From Pseudomonas sp. AKS31 (GTDB lineage: Bacteria > Pseudomonadota > Gammaproteobacteria > Pseudomonadales > Pseudomonadaceae): 64,000 bases of DNA. The notes under the pieces are model-generated. The model saw only the letters and a program-made list of their open reading frames with translations. It made no database searches and was not told the DNA's origin. How positions within the stretch are numbered: the stretch's first letter is position 1; the number at the start of each line of letters is the position of its first letter. A program made the translations under genes and the position numbers. The stretch is from the NCBI RefSeq assembly GCF_023634765.1, contig NZ_JAMLFX010000013.1, forward strand, positions 50,154 through 114,153. Reading direction: 5' to 3'. Of this stretch, positions 9,076 to 17,636 are shown in pieces.

Positions 9076-9104
9076 GTGACAGGCGCCCTCAATCACAGGA
9101 TAAT
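9076..9104 (+). promoter_or_regulatory. sigma-70-type promoter for lptFG
   Basis: GTGACA (9076-9081) and GATAAT (9099-9104) are separated by 17 bp, five of six matches to each consensus box. The pair is about 92 bp upstream of lptF. The remainder of the 308-bp region between pepA and lptF shows no gene. Assigned by eye only. Confidence 0.6.
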
Positions 9105-9196
9105 GCCGCATCTTTTTTCGACGGCTCTGCGTTGCGGGCCGGTCGATGTGTTTGCTTGTTTGGCCGCCTTAGCCTGACAACCCTGGAGTGTCTGGT

Positions 9197-10318
9197 TTGA
9201 TCGTCTTCCGTTATCTGTCCCGCGAAGTCCTGTTGACCCTCAGCGCCGTGAGTGCCGTGCTGCTGGTCATCATCATGAGCGGTCGCTTCATCAAATACCT
9301 CGCTCAGGCCGCTGCCGGCCAGCTCGATCCGGGCTCACTGTTCCTGATCATGGGCTATCGCCTGCCGGGTTTCCTGCAACTGATTCTGCCCCTGGGCCTG
9401 TTCCTCGGGATCCTGCTGGCCTACGGTCGCCTGTATCTCGAAAGCGAGATGACCGTGTTGTCGGCCACCGGCATGAGCCAGCAGAAGCTGTTTCGCATGA
9501 CCCTGTTCCCGGCGACCCTGGTTGCACTGGTGGTAGCATGGCTGAGCCTGGGTCTGGCCCCGCAGGGTGCCAATCAATTCCAGTTGCTGCTGAACAAACA
9601 GGATGCCCTGACCGAGTTCGATACCCTCGAGCCGGGTCGCTTCCAGGCCCTGCGTGACGGCACTCGGGTCACCTACACCGAGACCCTGAGCGACGATCGC
9701 GTCAACCTCGGTAGCGTATTCATTTCGCAGAAAAACCTCGGTGCCGATCAGAAGGATCGCGGGATTTCCGTGCTGGTGGCCGAAAGCGGTCGCCAGGAAG
9801 TGCGTCCCGATGGCAATCGCTACCTGATTCTCGACAACGGCTATCGCTACGACGGCAGCCCGGGTCAGGCCGATTACCGCGCCATTCACTACGAAACCTA
9901 CGGTGTGCTGTTGCCCAAGCCGGACGTCAGCGAAGAAGTCACCGACCGTGACGCCATGCCGACCTCGTCCCTGCTGGGCAGCGATGACATCCGCTCAAAA
10001 ACCGAACTGCAATGGCGTATGTCCCTGCCGCTGCTGGTGTTTATCGTGACCCTGATGGCGGTGCCGCTGTCGCGCGTCAATCCGCGCCAGGGGCGTTTCC
10101 TCAAGCTGCTGCCGGCGATTCTTCTTTATATGGCTTATCTGACCATTCTGATTGCCGCCCGCGGCGCCCTGGAAAAAGGCAAGATTCCGCCGGCCCTCGG
10201 CCTGTGGTGGGTGCACGCGATCTTCCTGTTCATCGGTCTCGGCCTGCTCTACTGGGAGCCGCTGCGTCTGAAGATGGCCAGCCGTCGCGCGGCAGCGCTG
10301 GAGGTGGCCCGTGGTTAA
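9197..10318 (+). CDS. lptF: LPS export ABC transporter permease LptF
   Basis: The product is a permease subunit of the LptB2FG transporter, which extracts lipopolysaccharide from the inner membrane. It has the YjgP/YjgQ architecture: membrane helices near the N-terminus (LSAVSAVLLVIIMSG, then GFLQLILPLGLFLGILLAYG), a periplasmic beta-jellyroll in the middle, and three C-terminal helices. A GTG at 9188 is in frame but lies directly on the GGAG Shine-Dalgarno (9185-9188). The TTG at 9197, eight bases after it, is therefore preferred and gives 373 residues starting MIVFRYLSREVLLTL. The end overlaps lptG by 8 nt. Confidence 0.95.
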   Translation: MIVFRYLSREVLLTLSAVSAVLLVIIMSGRFIKYLAQAAAGQLDPGSLFLIMGYRLPGFLQLILPLGLFLGILLAYGRLYLESEMTVLSATGMSQQKLFRMTLFPATLVALVVAWLSLGLAPQGANQFQLLLNKQDALTEFDTLEPGRFQALRDGTRVTYTETLSDDRVNLGSVFISQKNLGADQKDRGISVLVAESGRQEVRPDGNRYLILDNGYRYDGSPGQADYRAIHYETYGVLLPKPDVSEEVTDRDAMPTSSLLGSDDIRSKTELQWRMSLPLLVFIVTLMAVPLSRVNPRQGRFLKLLPAILLYMAYLTILIAARGALEKGKIPPALGLWWVHAIFLFIGLGLLYWEPLRLKMASRRAAALEVARG

Positions 10319-11372
10319 ACTTGACCGCTACATCGGCAGCAGCGTGTTTATGGCGATCATCGCCGTACTGGCAATCATTCTCGGTCTGGCGACTTTGTTC
10401 GCCTTCATCGATGAGATGGGCGACGTCAGTGACACCTACACCCTCGTTGATGTGCTGAGTTTCGTGTTGCTGACCGCGCCACGCCGTCTCTACGAGATGC
10501 TGCCGATGGCCGCATTGATCGGCTGCCTGATCGGCCTCGGCAGTTTGGCCAGCAGTAGCGAACTGACGGTCATGCGCGCCGCTGGCGTGTCCATCGGCCG
10601 GATCGTCTGGGCTGTGATGAAGCCGATGCTGGTGCTGATGCTGGCCGGTGTGCTGATCGGCGAGTACGTTGCTCCGGCAACTGAAAGCATGGCGCAGGCC
10701 AATCGCTCGCTGGCGCAAGGCAGCGGCGACGCACAAAGCGCCAAGCACGGTATGTGGCACCGTCAGGGTGACGAGTTCATCCACATCAACGCCGTGCAAC
10801 CCAACGGCCTGTTGTATGGCGTGACTCGCTATCACTTCGACAAGGAGCGCCATCTGCTGAGCTCAAGCTTCGCCAAGAAGGCCGAGTTCGACGGCAACAA
10901 GTGGCAGCTCACCGACGTTGCCACCACGCGGTTCCATGAGCGCAGTACTGAAGTCGTCAACACCCCGAACGAGCAATGGGACGTGGCGTTGAGCCCGCAA
11001 CTGCTCAGCACCGTGGTCATGGCTCCGGAGTCGCTGTCGATCAGTGGCCTGTGGGGTTACATCCACTATCTGTCCGAGCAAGGCCTGAGCAACGGCCGCT
11101 ACTGGCTGGCATTTTGGGTCAAGGTGTTGCAACCGCTGGTCACCGCCGCGCTGGTGCTGATGGCCATCTCGTTCATCTTCGGCCCGCTGCGTTCGGTGAC
11201 CCTGGGTCAGCGGGTATTTACCGGCGTGCTGGTGGGCTTCACCTTCCGTATCGTCCAGGATTTGCTCGGCCCGTCGAGCCTGGTGTTCGGCTTCTCACCG
11301 TTGTTTGCGGTGCTGGTGCCGGCCGGGGTCTGTGCGTTGGCGGGTGTCTGGCTGCTTAGACGAGCCGGTTGA
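10311..11372 (+). CDS. lptG: LPS export ABC transporter permease LptG
   Basis: The product is a 353-residue partner permease of LptF in LptB2FG, starting with GTG as MVKLDRYIGSSVFMAIIAVL. It has the same layout: N-terminal helices, a periplasmic domain (about 100-270) and C-terminal helices (VLQPLVTAALVLMAISFIFG, then SPLFAVLVPAGVCALAGVWLL). The start overlaps the lptF stop by 8 nt, indicating translational coupling and a bicistronic operon. A terminator follows about 30 bp downstream. Confidence 0.97.
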   Translation: MVKLDRYIGSSVFMAIIAVLAIILGLATLFAFIDEMGDVSDTYTLVDVLSFVLLTAPRRLYEMLPMAALIGCLIGLGSLASSSELTVMRAAGVSIGRIVWAVMKPMLVLMLAGVLIGEYVAPATESMAQANRSLAQGSGDAQSAKHGMWHRQGDEFIHINAVQPNGLLYGVTRYHFDKERHLLSSSFAKKAEFDGNKWQLTDVATTRFHERSTEVVNTPNEQWDVALSPQLLSTVVMAPESLSISGLWGYIHYLSEQGLSNGRYWLAFWVKVLQPLVTAALVLMAISFIFGPLRSVTLGQRVFTGVLVGFTFRIVQDLLGPSSLVFGFSPLFAVLVPAGVCALAGVWLLRRAG

Positions 11373-11403
11373 TGAACAAGCTTTCATCTACTGTTTAACC
11401 TTG

Positions 11404-11436
11404 AAAACGCCTCGGTCGACAGATCGGGGCGTTTTT
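11404..11436 (+). terminator. rho-independent terminator of lptFG
   Basis: AAAACGCCTCG pairs with CGGGGCGTTTT (one G-U) around an 11-base loop, followed by T. Confidence 0.85.
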
Positions 11437-11462
11437 GCATGCAATCCGGGTGACAGGCGAAC

Positions 11463-11492
11463 GTGACGCTTGCGCCGTGTATCAGGTACAAT
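11463..11492 (+). promoter_or_regulatory. candidate promoter for lepA
   Basis: GTGACG (11463-11468) and TACAAT (11487-11492) are spaced by 18 bp, 53 bp before the lepA start and after the lptG terminator. The -10 box is good and the -35 moderate. Confidence 0.5.
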
Positions 11493-11544
11493 TCCCGGCT
11501 ATTTTTCGGCGGGCCATGCCTGCAGCCTTTTTGAGTGTTGATCC

Positions 11545-13341
11545 GTGAGTGATTTGAGTCATATCCGCAATTTCTCCATCATCGCCCACATTGACCATGG
11601 CAAGTCGACGCTGGCCGATCGCTTCATCCAGATGTGCGGCGGCCTGGCCGAGCGTGAAATGGAAGCCCAGGTCCTGGATTCCATGGAGCTGGAACGTGAA
11701 CGCGGGATCACCATCAAGGCCCACAGCGTTACCCTCTATTACACCGCCAAAGACGGCATCAAGTACCAGCTGAACTTCATCGACACCCCGGGCCACGTCG
11801 ACTTCACCTACGAAGTCAGCCGTTCCCTGGCCGCGTGTGAAGGTGCCTTGCTGGTGGTCGATGCCGGTCAGGGCGTTGAAGCCCAGTCCGTGGCCAACTG
11901 CTACACCGCGATCGAGCAGGGCCTCGAAGTCATGCCGGTGCTGAACAAGATCGACCTGCCACAGGCCGATCCTGATCGCGTAAAAGACGAAATCGAGAAA
12001 ATCATCGGCATCGATGCCACCGATGCCGTCACCTGCAGCGCCAAAACCGGCCTGGGTGTCGACGAAGTGCTCGAACGTCTGGTTCACACCATTCCTGCGC
12101 CGACCGGCAACATCGAAGATCCGCTGCAAGCGTTGATCATTGACTCCTGGTTCGACAACTACCTGGGCGTTGTTTCCCTGGTGCGTGTACGTCACGGCCG
12201 CGTGAAGAAGGGCGACAAGATCCTCGTCAAGTCCACCGGCAAGATCCATTTGGTCGACAGCGTGGGCGTGTTCAACCCGAAACACACCGCCACCACTGAT
12301 TTGAAAGCCGGCGAAGTGGGCTTCATCATCGCCAGCATCAAGGACATTCACGGTGCGCCGGTTGGTGACACCCTGACCCTGGCCTCGACTCCGGACGTTG
12401 AAGTGCTGCCCGGCTTCAAACGCATCCAGCCACAGGTTTACGCCGGTCTGTTCCCGGTCAGTTCCGACGACTTCGAGGATTTCCGCGAAGCGCTGCAGAA
12501 GCTGACCCTCAACGACTCGTCGCTGCAATACACCCCGGAAAGCTCCGACGCACTGGGCTTCGGCTTCCGTTGCGGCTTCCTCGGCATGTTGCACATGGAA
12601 ATCATCCAGGAGCGCCTCGAACGCGAGTACGACCTGGACCTGATCACCACCGCGCCAACGGTAATTTTCGAGCTGGTGCTGAAAACCGGTGAAACGATTT
12701 ACGTCGACAACCCATCCAAGCTTCCGGATGTGTCGTCGATCGAAGACATGCGCGAGCCGATCGTGCGGGCCAACATTCTGGTGCCGCAGGAACACTTGGG
12801 CAACGTCATCACCCTGTGCATCGAGAAGCGTGGCGTTCAAGTCGACATGCTGTTCCTCGGCAATCAGGTGCAAGTCACTTACGACCTGCCGATGAACGAA
12901 GTGGTCCTGGACTTCTTCGACCGTCTCAAATCCACCAGCCGCGGCTATGCTTCGCTGGATTACCATTTCGATCGTTACCAATCGGCTAATCTGGTGAAAC
13001 TGGACGTGCTGATCAACGGCGACAAGGTCGATGCCCTCGCATTGATCGTGCACCGTGACAACTCGCACTACAAAGGTCGCCAGTTGACCGAGAAGATGAA
13101 AGAACTGATTCCTCGTCAGATGTTCGACGTGGCGATCCAGGCCGCCATCGGTGGTCAGATCGTTGCCCGGACAACCGTCAAGGCACTCAGAAAGAACGTA
13201 TTGGCCAAATGCTACGGCGGTGACGTCAGTCGTAAGAAGAAACTGCTTGAGAAGCAAAAGGCCGGTAAGAAACGCATGAAGCAGGTCGGCAACGTGGAAA
13301 TTCCACAAGAAGCCTTCCTTGCCGTGCTCAGGTTGGAATAG
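11545..13341 (+). CDS. lepA: elongation factor 4 (LepA)
   Basis: The product is a 598-residue ribosome-bound translational GTPase related to EF-G that acts on stalled or mis-translocated ribosomes. G1 appears as AHIDHGKST near residue 13, G2/switch I as ERERGITIK, G3 as DTPGHVDF and G4 as NKID. The C-terminus KKKLLEKQKAGKKRMKQVGNVEIPQEAF is the LepA-specific domain. It starts with GTG (MSDLSHIRNFSIIAHID); the Shine-Dalgarno is weak. lepB follows after 9 bp, the conserved pairing. Confidence 0.99.
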   Translation: MSDLSHIRNFSIIAHIDHGKSTLADRFIQMCGGLAEREMEAQVLDSMELERERGITIKAHSVTLYYTAKDGIKYQLNFIDTPGHVDFTYEVSRSLAACEGALLVVDAGQGVEAQSVANCYTAIEQGLEVMPVLNKIDLPQADPDRVKDEIEKIIGIDATDAVTCSAKTGLGVDEVLERLVHTIPAPTGNIEDPLQALIIDSWFDNYLGVVSLVRVRHGRVKKGDKILVKSTGKIHLVDSVGVFNPKHTATTDLKAGEVGFIIASIKDIHGAPVGDTLTLASTPDVEVLPGFKRIQPQVYAGLFPVSSDDFEDFREALQKLTLNDSSLQYTPESSDALGFGFRCGFLGMLHMEIIQERLEREYDLDLITTAPTVIFELVLKTGETIYVDNPSKLPDVSSIEDMREPIVRANILVPQEHLGNVITLCIEKRGVQVDMLFLGNQVQVTYDLPMNEVVLDFFDRLKSTSRGYASLDYHFDRYQSANLVKLDVLINGDKVDALALIVHRDNSHYKGRQLTEKMKELIPRQMFDVAIQAAIGGQIVARTTVKALRKNVLAKCYGGDVSRKKKLLEKQKAGKKRMKQVGNVEIPQEAFLAVLRLE

Positions 13342-13350
13342 TCAGGTCCT

Positions 13351-14205
13351 ATGTCACTAAATTTCCCGCTGTTGCTGGTCATCGCCGTGTTCGTCTGCGG
13401 CCTGTTGGCGTTGCTTGATCTGTTGATCCTGGCGCCGCGTCGTCGGGCGGCCATTGCCTCTTATCAAGGCAGTGTCAGCCAGCCTGATGTCGTGGTGGTC
13501 GAAAAGCTGAACAAAGAGCCGCTGCTGGTTGAATACGGCAAGTCGTTCTTCCCGGTGTTGTTCATCGTGCTGGTGCTGCGCTCGTTCCTCGTGGAGCCGT
13601 TCCAGATTCCTTCGGGCTCGATGAAGCCAACCCTGGACGTCGGCGACTTCATTCTGGTGAACAAGTTTTCCTACGGCATTCGCCTGCCGGTGATCGACAA
13701 GAAAATCATCGAAGTGGGTGATCCGCAGCGCGGTGATGTGATGGTGTTCCGCTATCCAAGTGATCCGAACGTCAACTACATCAAGCGTGTAGTCGGCCTG
13801 CCGGGCGATACGGTGCGTTACACCGCTGACAAGCGCCTGTTTGTGAATGGTGAATCGATTGCCGAGCAGATGGCTGGCGCTGAGCCGGGCACGCTGGGCA
13901 GCGCTGAACTGTACAAAGAGAAACTGGGCGCCGCCGAGCATCTGATCCGCAAGGAAATGAGCCGCTACCGCGCCACGCCGGACCGCTCGTGGACAGTGCC
14001 CGCCGGGCACTACTTCATGATGGGCGACAACCGCGACAACTCGAATGACAGTCGCTACTGGGATGACCCGAACATTCCCAAGGATCTGCTGGGCATGGTT
14101 CCCGACCAGAATATCGTCGGCAAGGCCTTCGCGGTCTGGATGAGCTGGCCGGAGCCGAAACTCAGTCACCTGCCGAATTTCTCGCGGGTTGGCCTGATCA
14201 AGTAA
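13351..14205 (+). CDS. lepB: signal peptidase I
   Basis: The product is a 284-residue type I signal peptidase that cleaves signal peptides on the periplasmic face of the inner membrane. Two N-terminal membrane segments are visible (about 4-28 and 65-80). The catalytic serine is S90 in QIPSGSMKPTL and the general base is K145 in NVNYIKRVVGLPGD. The box GDNRDNSNDSRYWD lies near the C-terminus. It starts MSLNFPLLLVIAVFVCG, 9 bp after lepA, so it is probably co-transcribed. Confidence 0.98.
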   Translation: MSLNFPLLLVIAVFVCGLLALLDLLILAPRRRAAIASYQGSVSQPDVVVVEKLNKEPLLVEYGKSFFPVLFIVLVLRSFLVEPFQIPSGSMKPTLDVGDFILVNKFSYGIRLPVIDKKIIEVGDPQRGDVMVFRYPSDPNVNYIKRVVGLPGDTVRYTADKRLFVNGESIAEQMAGAEPGTLGSAELYKEKLGAAEHLIRKEMSRYRATPDRSWTVPAGHYFMMGDNRDNSNDSRYWDDPNIPKDLLGMVPDQNIVGKAFAVWMSWPEPKLSHLPNFSRVGLIK

Positions 14206-14374
14206 TCACACACGGCGCTGTTGACCACAGCGCCGAATGCATTTCTGGAGCCGGCACAATCGGCTTCGCAATCGCCAGGATTTAATTTTTGAACACAGCG
14301 TTAATTGTCCCAGGCCTGCGCCGCATCCCGGCGATGGCAGTGGAATCCAGCCACGAACTCAGCGTGGGTAAACC
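14206..14374 (+). other. short lepB-rnc spacer with a possible gene remnant
   Basis: In P. aeruginosa and many relatives a DUF4845 small-protein gene sits between lepB and rnc. Only 169 bp remain here. The spacer holds a perfect 8-bp stem, CGGCGCTG (14213-14220) with CAGCGCCG (14228-14235). It also holds a 29-codon open frame from TTG at 14289 that ends in ...SSHELSVGKP, with its TGA overlapping the rnc GTG in a GTGA junction. The overlap is what an upstream coupled gene would leave, so this may be the tail of a deleted gene. No DUF4845 N-terminus was recognised. Confidence 0.4.
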
Positions 14375-15064
14375 GTGAGCGTTTCTCTAAGCCGTCTCGA
14401 GCGCCAGCTCGGTTACACCTTCAAGGATCAGGAGCTGATGCTGCTGGCCCTTACGCACCGCAGTTTTGCCGGGCGCAACAACGAACGCCTGGAATTCCTC
14501 GGTGATGCCATCCTCAATTTCGTCGCCGGCGAGGCGCTGTTCGATCGCTTCCCGCTGGCCCGCGAAGGCCAGTTGTCGCGTTTGCGCGCACGTTTGGTAA
14601 AAGGTGAGACGCTGGCCGTACTGGCTCGCGGTTTTGACCTGGGTGATTACCTGCGACTGGGTTCCGGTGAGTTGAAAAGTGGCGGTTTCCGTCGCGAATC
14701 GATTCTGGCCGATGCCCTCGAAGCGTTGATCGGTGCGATCTATCTCGACGCCGGCATGGACGTCGCTCGTGAGCGCGTACTGGCCTGGCTGGCCGGAGAG
14801 TTCGAAGGCCTGACGCTGGTCGACACCAACAAGGATCCGAAGACCCGCCTGCAGGAACACCTGCAATCGCGCGGTTGCGAACTGCCACGCTACGAAGTGG
14901 TGGATATCCAGGGTGAGCCGCACTGCCGAACCTTCTTCGTCGAGTGCGAAGTTGTCTTACTGAATGAAAAAAGCCGAGGTCAGGGTGTGAGCCGTCGTAT
15001 TGCCGAACAGGTAGCGGCCGCTGCAGCACTTATTGCCCTGGGCGTGGAGAATGGCAATGACTGA
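14375..15064 (+). CDS. rnc: ribonuclease III
   Basis: The product is a 229-residue double-strand-specific endoribonuclease that processes rRNA precursors and structured mRNAs. The signature NERLEFLGDAIL is at 36-47, with E40 and D44 in the metal site. The second acidic pair, D113 and E116, lies in ADALEALIGAIYLD. The dsRNA-binding domain occupies about 153-222 (DPKTRLQEHLQSRG ... AEQVAAAAALIAL). It starts with GTG (MSVSLSRLERQLGYTF) and overlaps the era start by 8 nt. Confidence 0.98.
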   Translation: MSVSLSRLERQLGYTFKDQELMLLALTHRSFAGRNNERLEFLGDAILNFVAGEALFDRFPLAREGQLSRLRARLVKGETLAVLARGFDLGDYLRLGSGELKSGGFRRESILADALEALIGAIYLDAGMDVARERVLAWLAGEFEGLTLVDTNKDPKTRLQEHLQSRGCELPRYEVVDIQGEPHCRTFFVECEVVLLNEKSRGQGVSRRIAEQVAAAAALIALGVENGND

Positions 15065-15959
15065 TACAAACGCAACGCGCTGTGGCTATGTTGCCATCGT
15101 CGGCCGTCCCAACGTCGGTAAGTCGACGCTGCTGAACCACATCCTTGGCCAGAAGCTCGCCATTACCTCGCGCAAGCCGCAGACCACTCGCCACAACATG
15201 CTCGGGATCAAAACCGAAGGTGACGTGCAGGCGATCTACGTCGACACCCCCGGTATGCACAAGGGTGGCGAAAAGGCCCTGAACCGTTACATGAACAAAA
15301 CCGCTTCGGCAGCGTTGAAAGACGTCGACGTGGTGATCTTCGTGGTCGATCGCACCAAGTGGACCGACGAAGACCAGATGGTTCTCGAGCGCGTTCAGTA
15401 CGTCACCGGCCCATTGATCGTCGCGCTGAACAAGACCGATCGCATCGAAGACAAAGCCGAGCTGATGCCGCACCTGAGCTGGTTGCAGGAACAACTGCCA
15501 AACGCGCAGATCATCCCGATCTCCGCGCAGCACGGGCACAACCTCGACGCGCTGGAAAAGGTCATTGCCGATCACCTGCCGGAGAACGATCACTTCTTCC
15601 CGGAAGACCAGATCACCGACCGCAGCAGCCGTTTCCTTGCCGCCGAACTGGTGCGCGAGAAAATCATGCGCCAGATGGGCGCCGAGCTGCCGTACCAGAT
15701 CACCGTCGAAATCGAAGAGTTCAAGCAGCAGGGCAAGACCCTGCACATTCATGCCTTGATCCTCGTTGAGCGCGACGGCCAGAAGAAGATCATCATTGGC
15801 GATAAGGGTGAGCGCATCAAACGCATCGGCACCGAGGCGCGCAAGGACATGGAGCTGCTGTTCGACTCCAAGATCATGCTCAACCTGTGGGTCAAGGTGA
15901 AGGGCGGCTGGTCCGATGACGAGCGTGCGCTGCGTTCGCTGGGTTACGGCGACCTGTAA
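15057..15959 (+). CDS. era: GTPase Era
   Basis: The product is a 300-residue GTPase that binds the 3' end of 16S rRNA during 30S assembly. The P-loop GRPNVGKS is at 16-23, G3 is DTPGM, G4 is NKTD. A C-terminal KH domain includes IIIGDKGERIKRIG. The ATG at 15057 has GGAG (15045-15048) at a suitable distance and overlaps the end of rnc. A REP doublet lies between era and recO within the apparent operon. Confidence 0.98.
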   Translation: MTDTNATRCGYVAIVGRPNVGKSTLLNHILGQKLAITSRKPQTTRHNMLGIKTEGDVQAIYVDTPGMHKGGEKALNRYMNKTASAALKDVDVVIFVVDRTKWTDEDQMVLERVQYVTGPLIVALNKTDRIEDKAELMPHLSWLQEQLPNAQIIPISAQHGHNLDALEKVIADHLPENDHFFPEDQITDRSSRFLAAELVREKIMRQMGAELPYQITVEIEEFKQQGKTLHIHALILVERDGQKKIIIGDKGERIKRIGTEARKDMELLFDSKIMLNLWVKVKGGWSDDERALRSLGYGDL

Positions 15960-15969
15960 GCGATTCGAA

Positions 15970-16050
15970 GATCAAAAGATCGCAGCCTTCGGCAGCTCCT
16001 ACAATGTCTTGTTTACACCTGTAGGAGCTGCCGAAGGCTGCGATCTTTTT
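15970..16050. repeat. outward REP doublet (TGTAGGAGCTGC family)
   Basis: Here the two units are back to back: GATCAAAAGATCGCAGCC...CTCCTACA, then TGTAGGAGCTGC...GGCTGCGATCTTTTT. This is the opposite arrangement to the copies at 3316 or 24159. It lies between era and recO. Confidence 0.88.
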
Positions 16051-16076
16051 TTGCAGTCCCGACCGGGAAAAACGTC

Positions 16077-16766
16077 ATGTCGCAAAACCCGCCACCTGCC
16101 CAACCCGCCTACGTCCTGCACAGTCGCGCCTACCGCGAAACCAGCGCGTTGGTGGACTTCCTCACGCCGCAAGGTCGGCTACGGGCGGTATTGCGCAGTG
16201 CGCGGGGCAAGGCCGGAACATTGGCGCGGCCGTTCGTGTCGCTGGAAGTCGAATTTCGTGGCAAGGGTGAGCTGAAGAATGTCGGGCGCATGGAAAGCTC
16301 GGGGACTTCGGCGTGGCTCAATGGTGAGGCGCTGTTCAGCGGTCTCTATCTCAATGAGTTGCTGATCCGTTTGCTGCCCGCCGAAGATCCGCATCCGGGA
16401 GTATTCGATCACTACGCCGCGACCTTGCTGGCGCTGGCCGAGGGTCGACCGCTGGAGCCATTGCTGCGCTCCTTCGAATGGCGACTGCTGGACGATCTCG
16501 GTTACGGCTTTTCGTTGAACACCGATGTTCACGGGGAGCCCGTCGCGCCGGACGGTCTCTATCGACTGCAAGTGGATGCGGGTCTTGAGCGGGTCTTCCT
16601 GTTGCAACCCGGCCTGTTCAATGGCGTCGAATTGCTGGCCATGGCCGAAGCCGACTGGAGCGCTCCCGGTGCTTTGTCCGCCGCCAAGCGACTGATGCGT
16701 CAGGCTCTGGCCGTTCACTTGGGTGGTCGCCCCCTCGTCAGCCGCGAGCTATTTCGTAAGCCCTGA
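16077..16766 (+). CDS. recO: DNA repair protein RecO
   Basis: The product is a 229-residue RecFOR-pathway mediator that helps load RecA onto SSB-coated DNA. The N-terminal OB-fold is recognisable (AYVLHSRAYRETSALVDFLTPQGRLRAVLRSARG), followed by NELLIRLLPAEDPHPGVFDHYAATL, the helical domain of the family. The gammaproteobacterial form lacks an obvious zinc-binding cysteine cluster. The ATG at 16077 follows the REP doublet closely. pdxJ follows 41 bp downstream, the conserved gene order. Confidence 0.95.
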   Translation: MSQNPPPAQPAYVLHSRAYRETSALVDFLTPQGRLRAVLRSARGKAGTLARPFVSLEVEFRGKGELKNVGRMESSGTSAWLNGEALFSGLYLNELLIRLLPAEDPHPGVFDHYAATLLALAEGRPLEPLLRSFEWRLLDDLGYGFSLNTDVHGEPVAPDGLYRLQVDAGLERVFLLQPGLFNGVELLAMAEADWSAPGALSAAKRLMRQALAVHLGGRPLVSRELFRKP

Positions 16767-16807
16767 TATGCTGTGCGCCGAATCTCTCAATTCAGGAGCG
16801 CGCATCC

Positions 16808-17554
16808 GTGACCACCAGCAATCGCATTCTTCTTGGCGTGAACATCGACCACGTCGCCACCCTGCGTCAGGCCCGTGGCACGCGCTACCCGGATCCGGTC
16901 AAAGCGGCGCTGGATGCGGAAGAGGCGGGCGCTGATGGCATCACTGTGCACCTGCGTGAAGACCGCCGGCACATTCAGGAGCGCGACGTACTGCTGCTCA
17001 AGGATGTGCTGCAAACCCGCATGAACTTTGAAATGGGCGTCACCGAAGAAATGATGGCGTTTGCCGAACGCATCCGCCCGGCACACATTTGCCTGGTCCC
17101 GGAAACCCGTCAGGAGCTGACCACCGAAGGCGGTCTTGATGTGGCGGGGCAGGAGGAGCGCATCAAGGCAGCGGTTGAGCGTCTGTCGAAGATCGGCAGC
17201 GAAGTGTCGCTGTTCATTGATGCCGATGAACGTCAGATCGCTGCGTCGAAGCGCGTCGGTGCGCCGGCCATCGAGCTGCATACCGGGCGTTATGCCGATG
17301 CAGAAACCCCGACTGAAGTGGCTGAAGAATTGAAGCGTGTGGCGGACGGCGTGGCGTTTGGTCTGGCCCAAGGCCTGATCGTTAACGCAGGTCACGGCTT
17401 GCACTATCACAACGTTGAAGCCGTCGCGGCGATCAAGGGCATCAATGAGCTGAACATTGGCCACGCGCTGGTGGCGCATGCGTTGTTCGTCGGGTTCAAG
17501 TCTGCTGTGTCCGAGATGAAAGCGCTGATCCTGGCCGCTGCTCTCAAGGGCTAA
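16808..17554 (+). CDS. pdxJ: pyridoxine 5'-phosphate synthase
   Basis: The product is a 248-residue TIM-barrel enzyme that condenses 1-deoxy-D-xylulose 5-phosphate with 3-amino-2-oxopropyl phosphate in the DXP-dependent vitamin B6 pathway. Family motifs are GVNIDHVATLRQARGT, the phosphate-contacting GADGITVHLREDRRHI, and NAGHGLHYHNV near the C-terminus. It starts with GTG (MTTSNRILLG) after AGGAG in the leader. It ends the rnc-era-recO-pdxJ block. A REP doublet begins directly at its stop codon. Confidence 0.98.
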   Translation: MTTSNRILLGVNIDHVATLRQARGTRYPDPVKAALDAEEAGADGITVHLREDRRHIQERDVLLLKDVLQTRMNFEMGVTEEMMAFAERIRPAHICLVPETRQELTTEGGLDVAGQEERIKAAVERLSKIGSEVSLFIDADERQIAASKRVGAPAIELHTGRYADAETPTEVAEELKRVADGVAFGLAQGLIVNAGHGLHYHNVEAVAAIKGINELNIGHALVAHALFVGFKSAVSEMKALILAAALKG

Positions 17555-17630
17555 GATCAAAAGATCGCAGCCTTCGGCAGCTCCTACATGGATCGCATTC
17601 CCCTGTAGGAGCTGCCGAAGGCTGCGATCT
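17555..17630. repeat. outward REP doublet (TGTAGGAGCTGC family)
   Basis: Back-to-back units separated by about 16 bp. The element starts at the pdxJ stop and ends just before the stop of the convergent mltF, so it fills the intergenic space completely and may serve as the 3' end of both mRNAs. Confidence 0.9.
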
Positions 17631-17636
17631 TCTGCT

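Noticed and set aside
8907..9200. A 97-codon open frame between pepA and lptF
   Set aside because: It lies across the divergent promoter region, has no Shine-Dalgarno and no conserved-looking segments.
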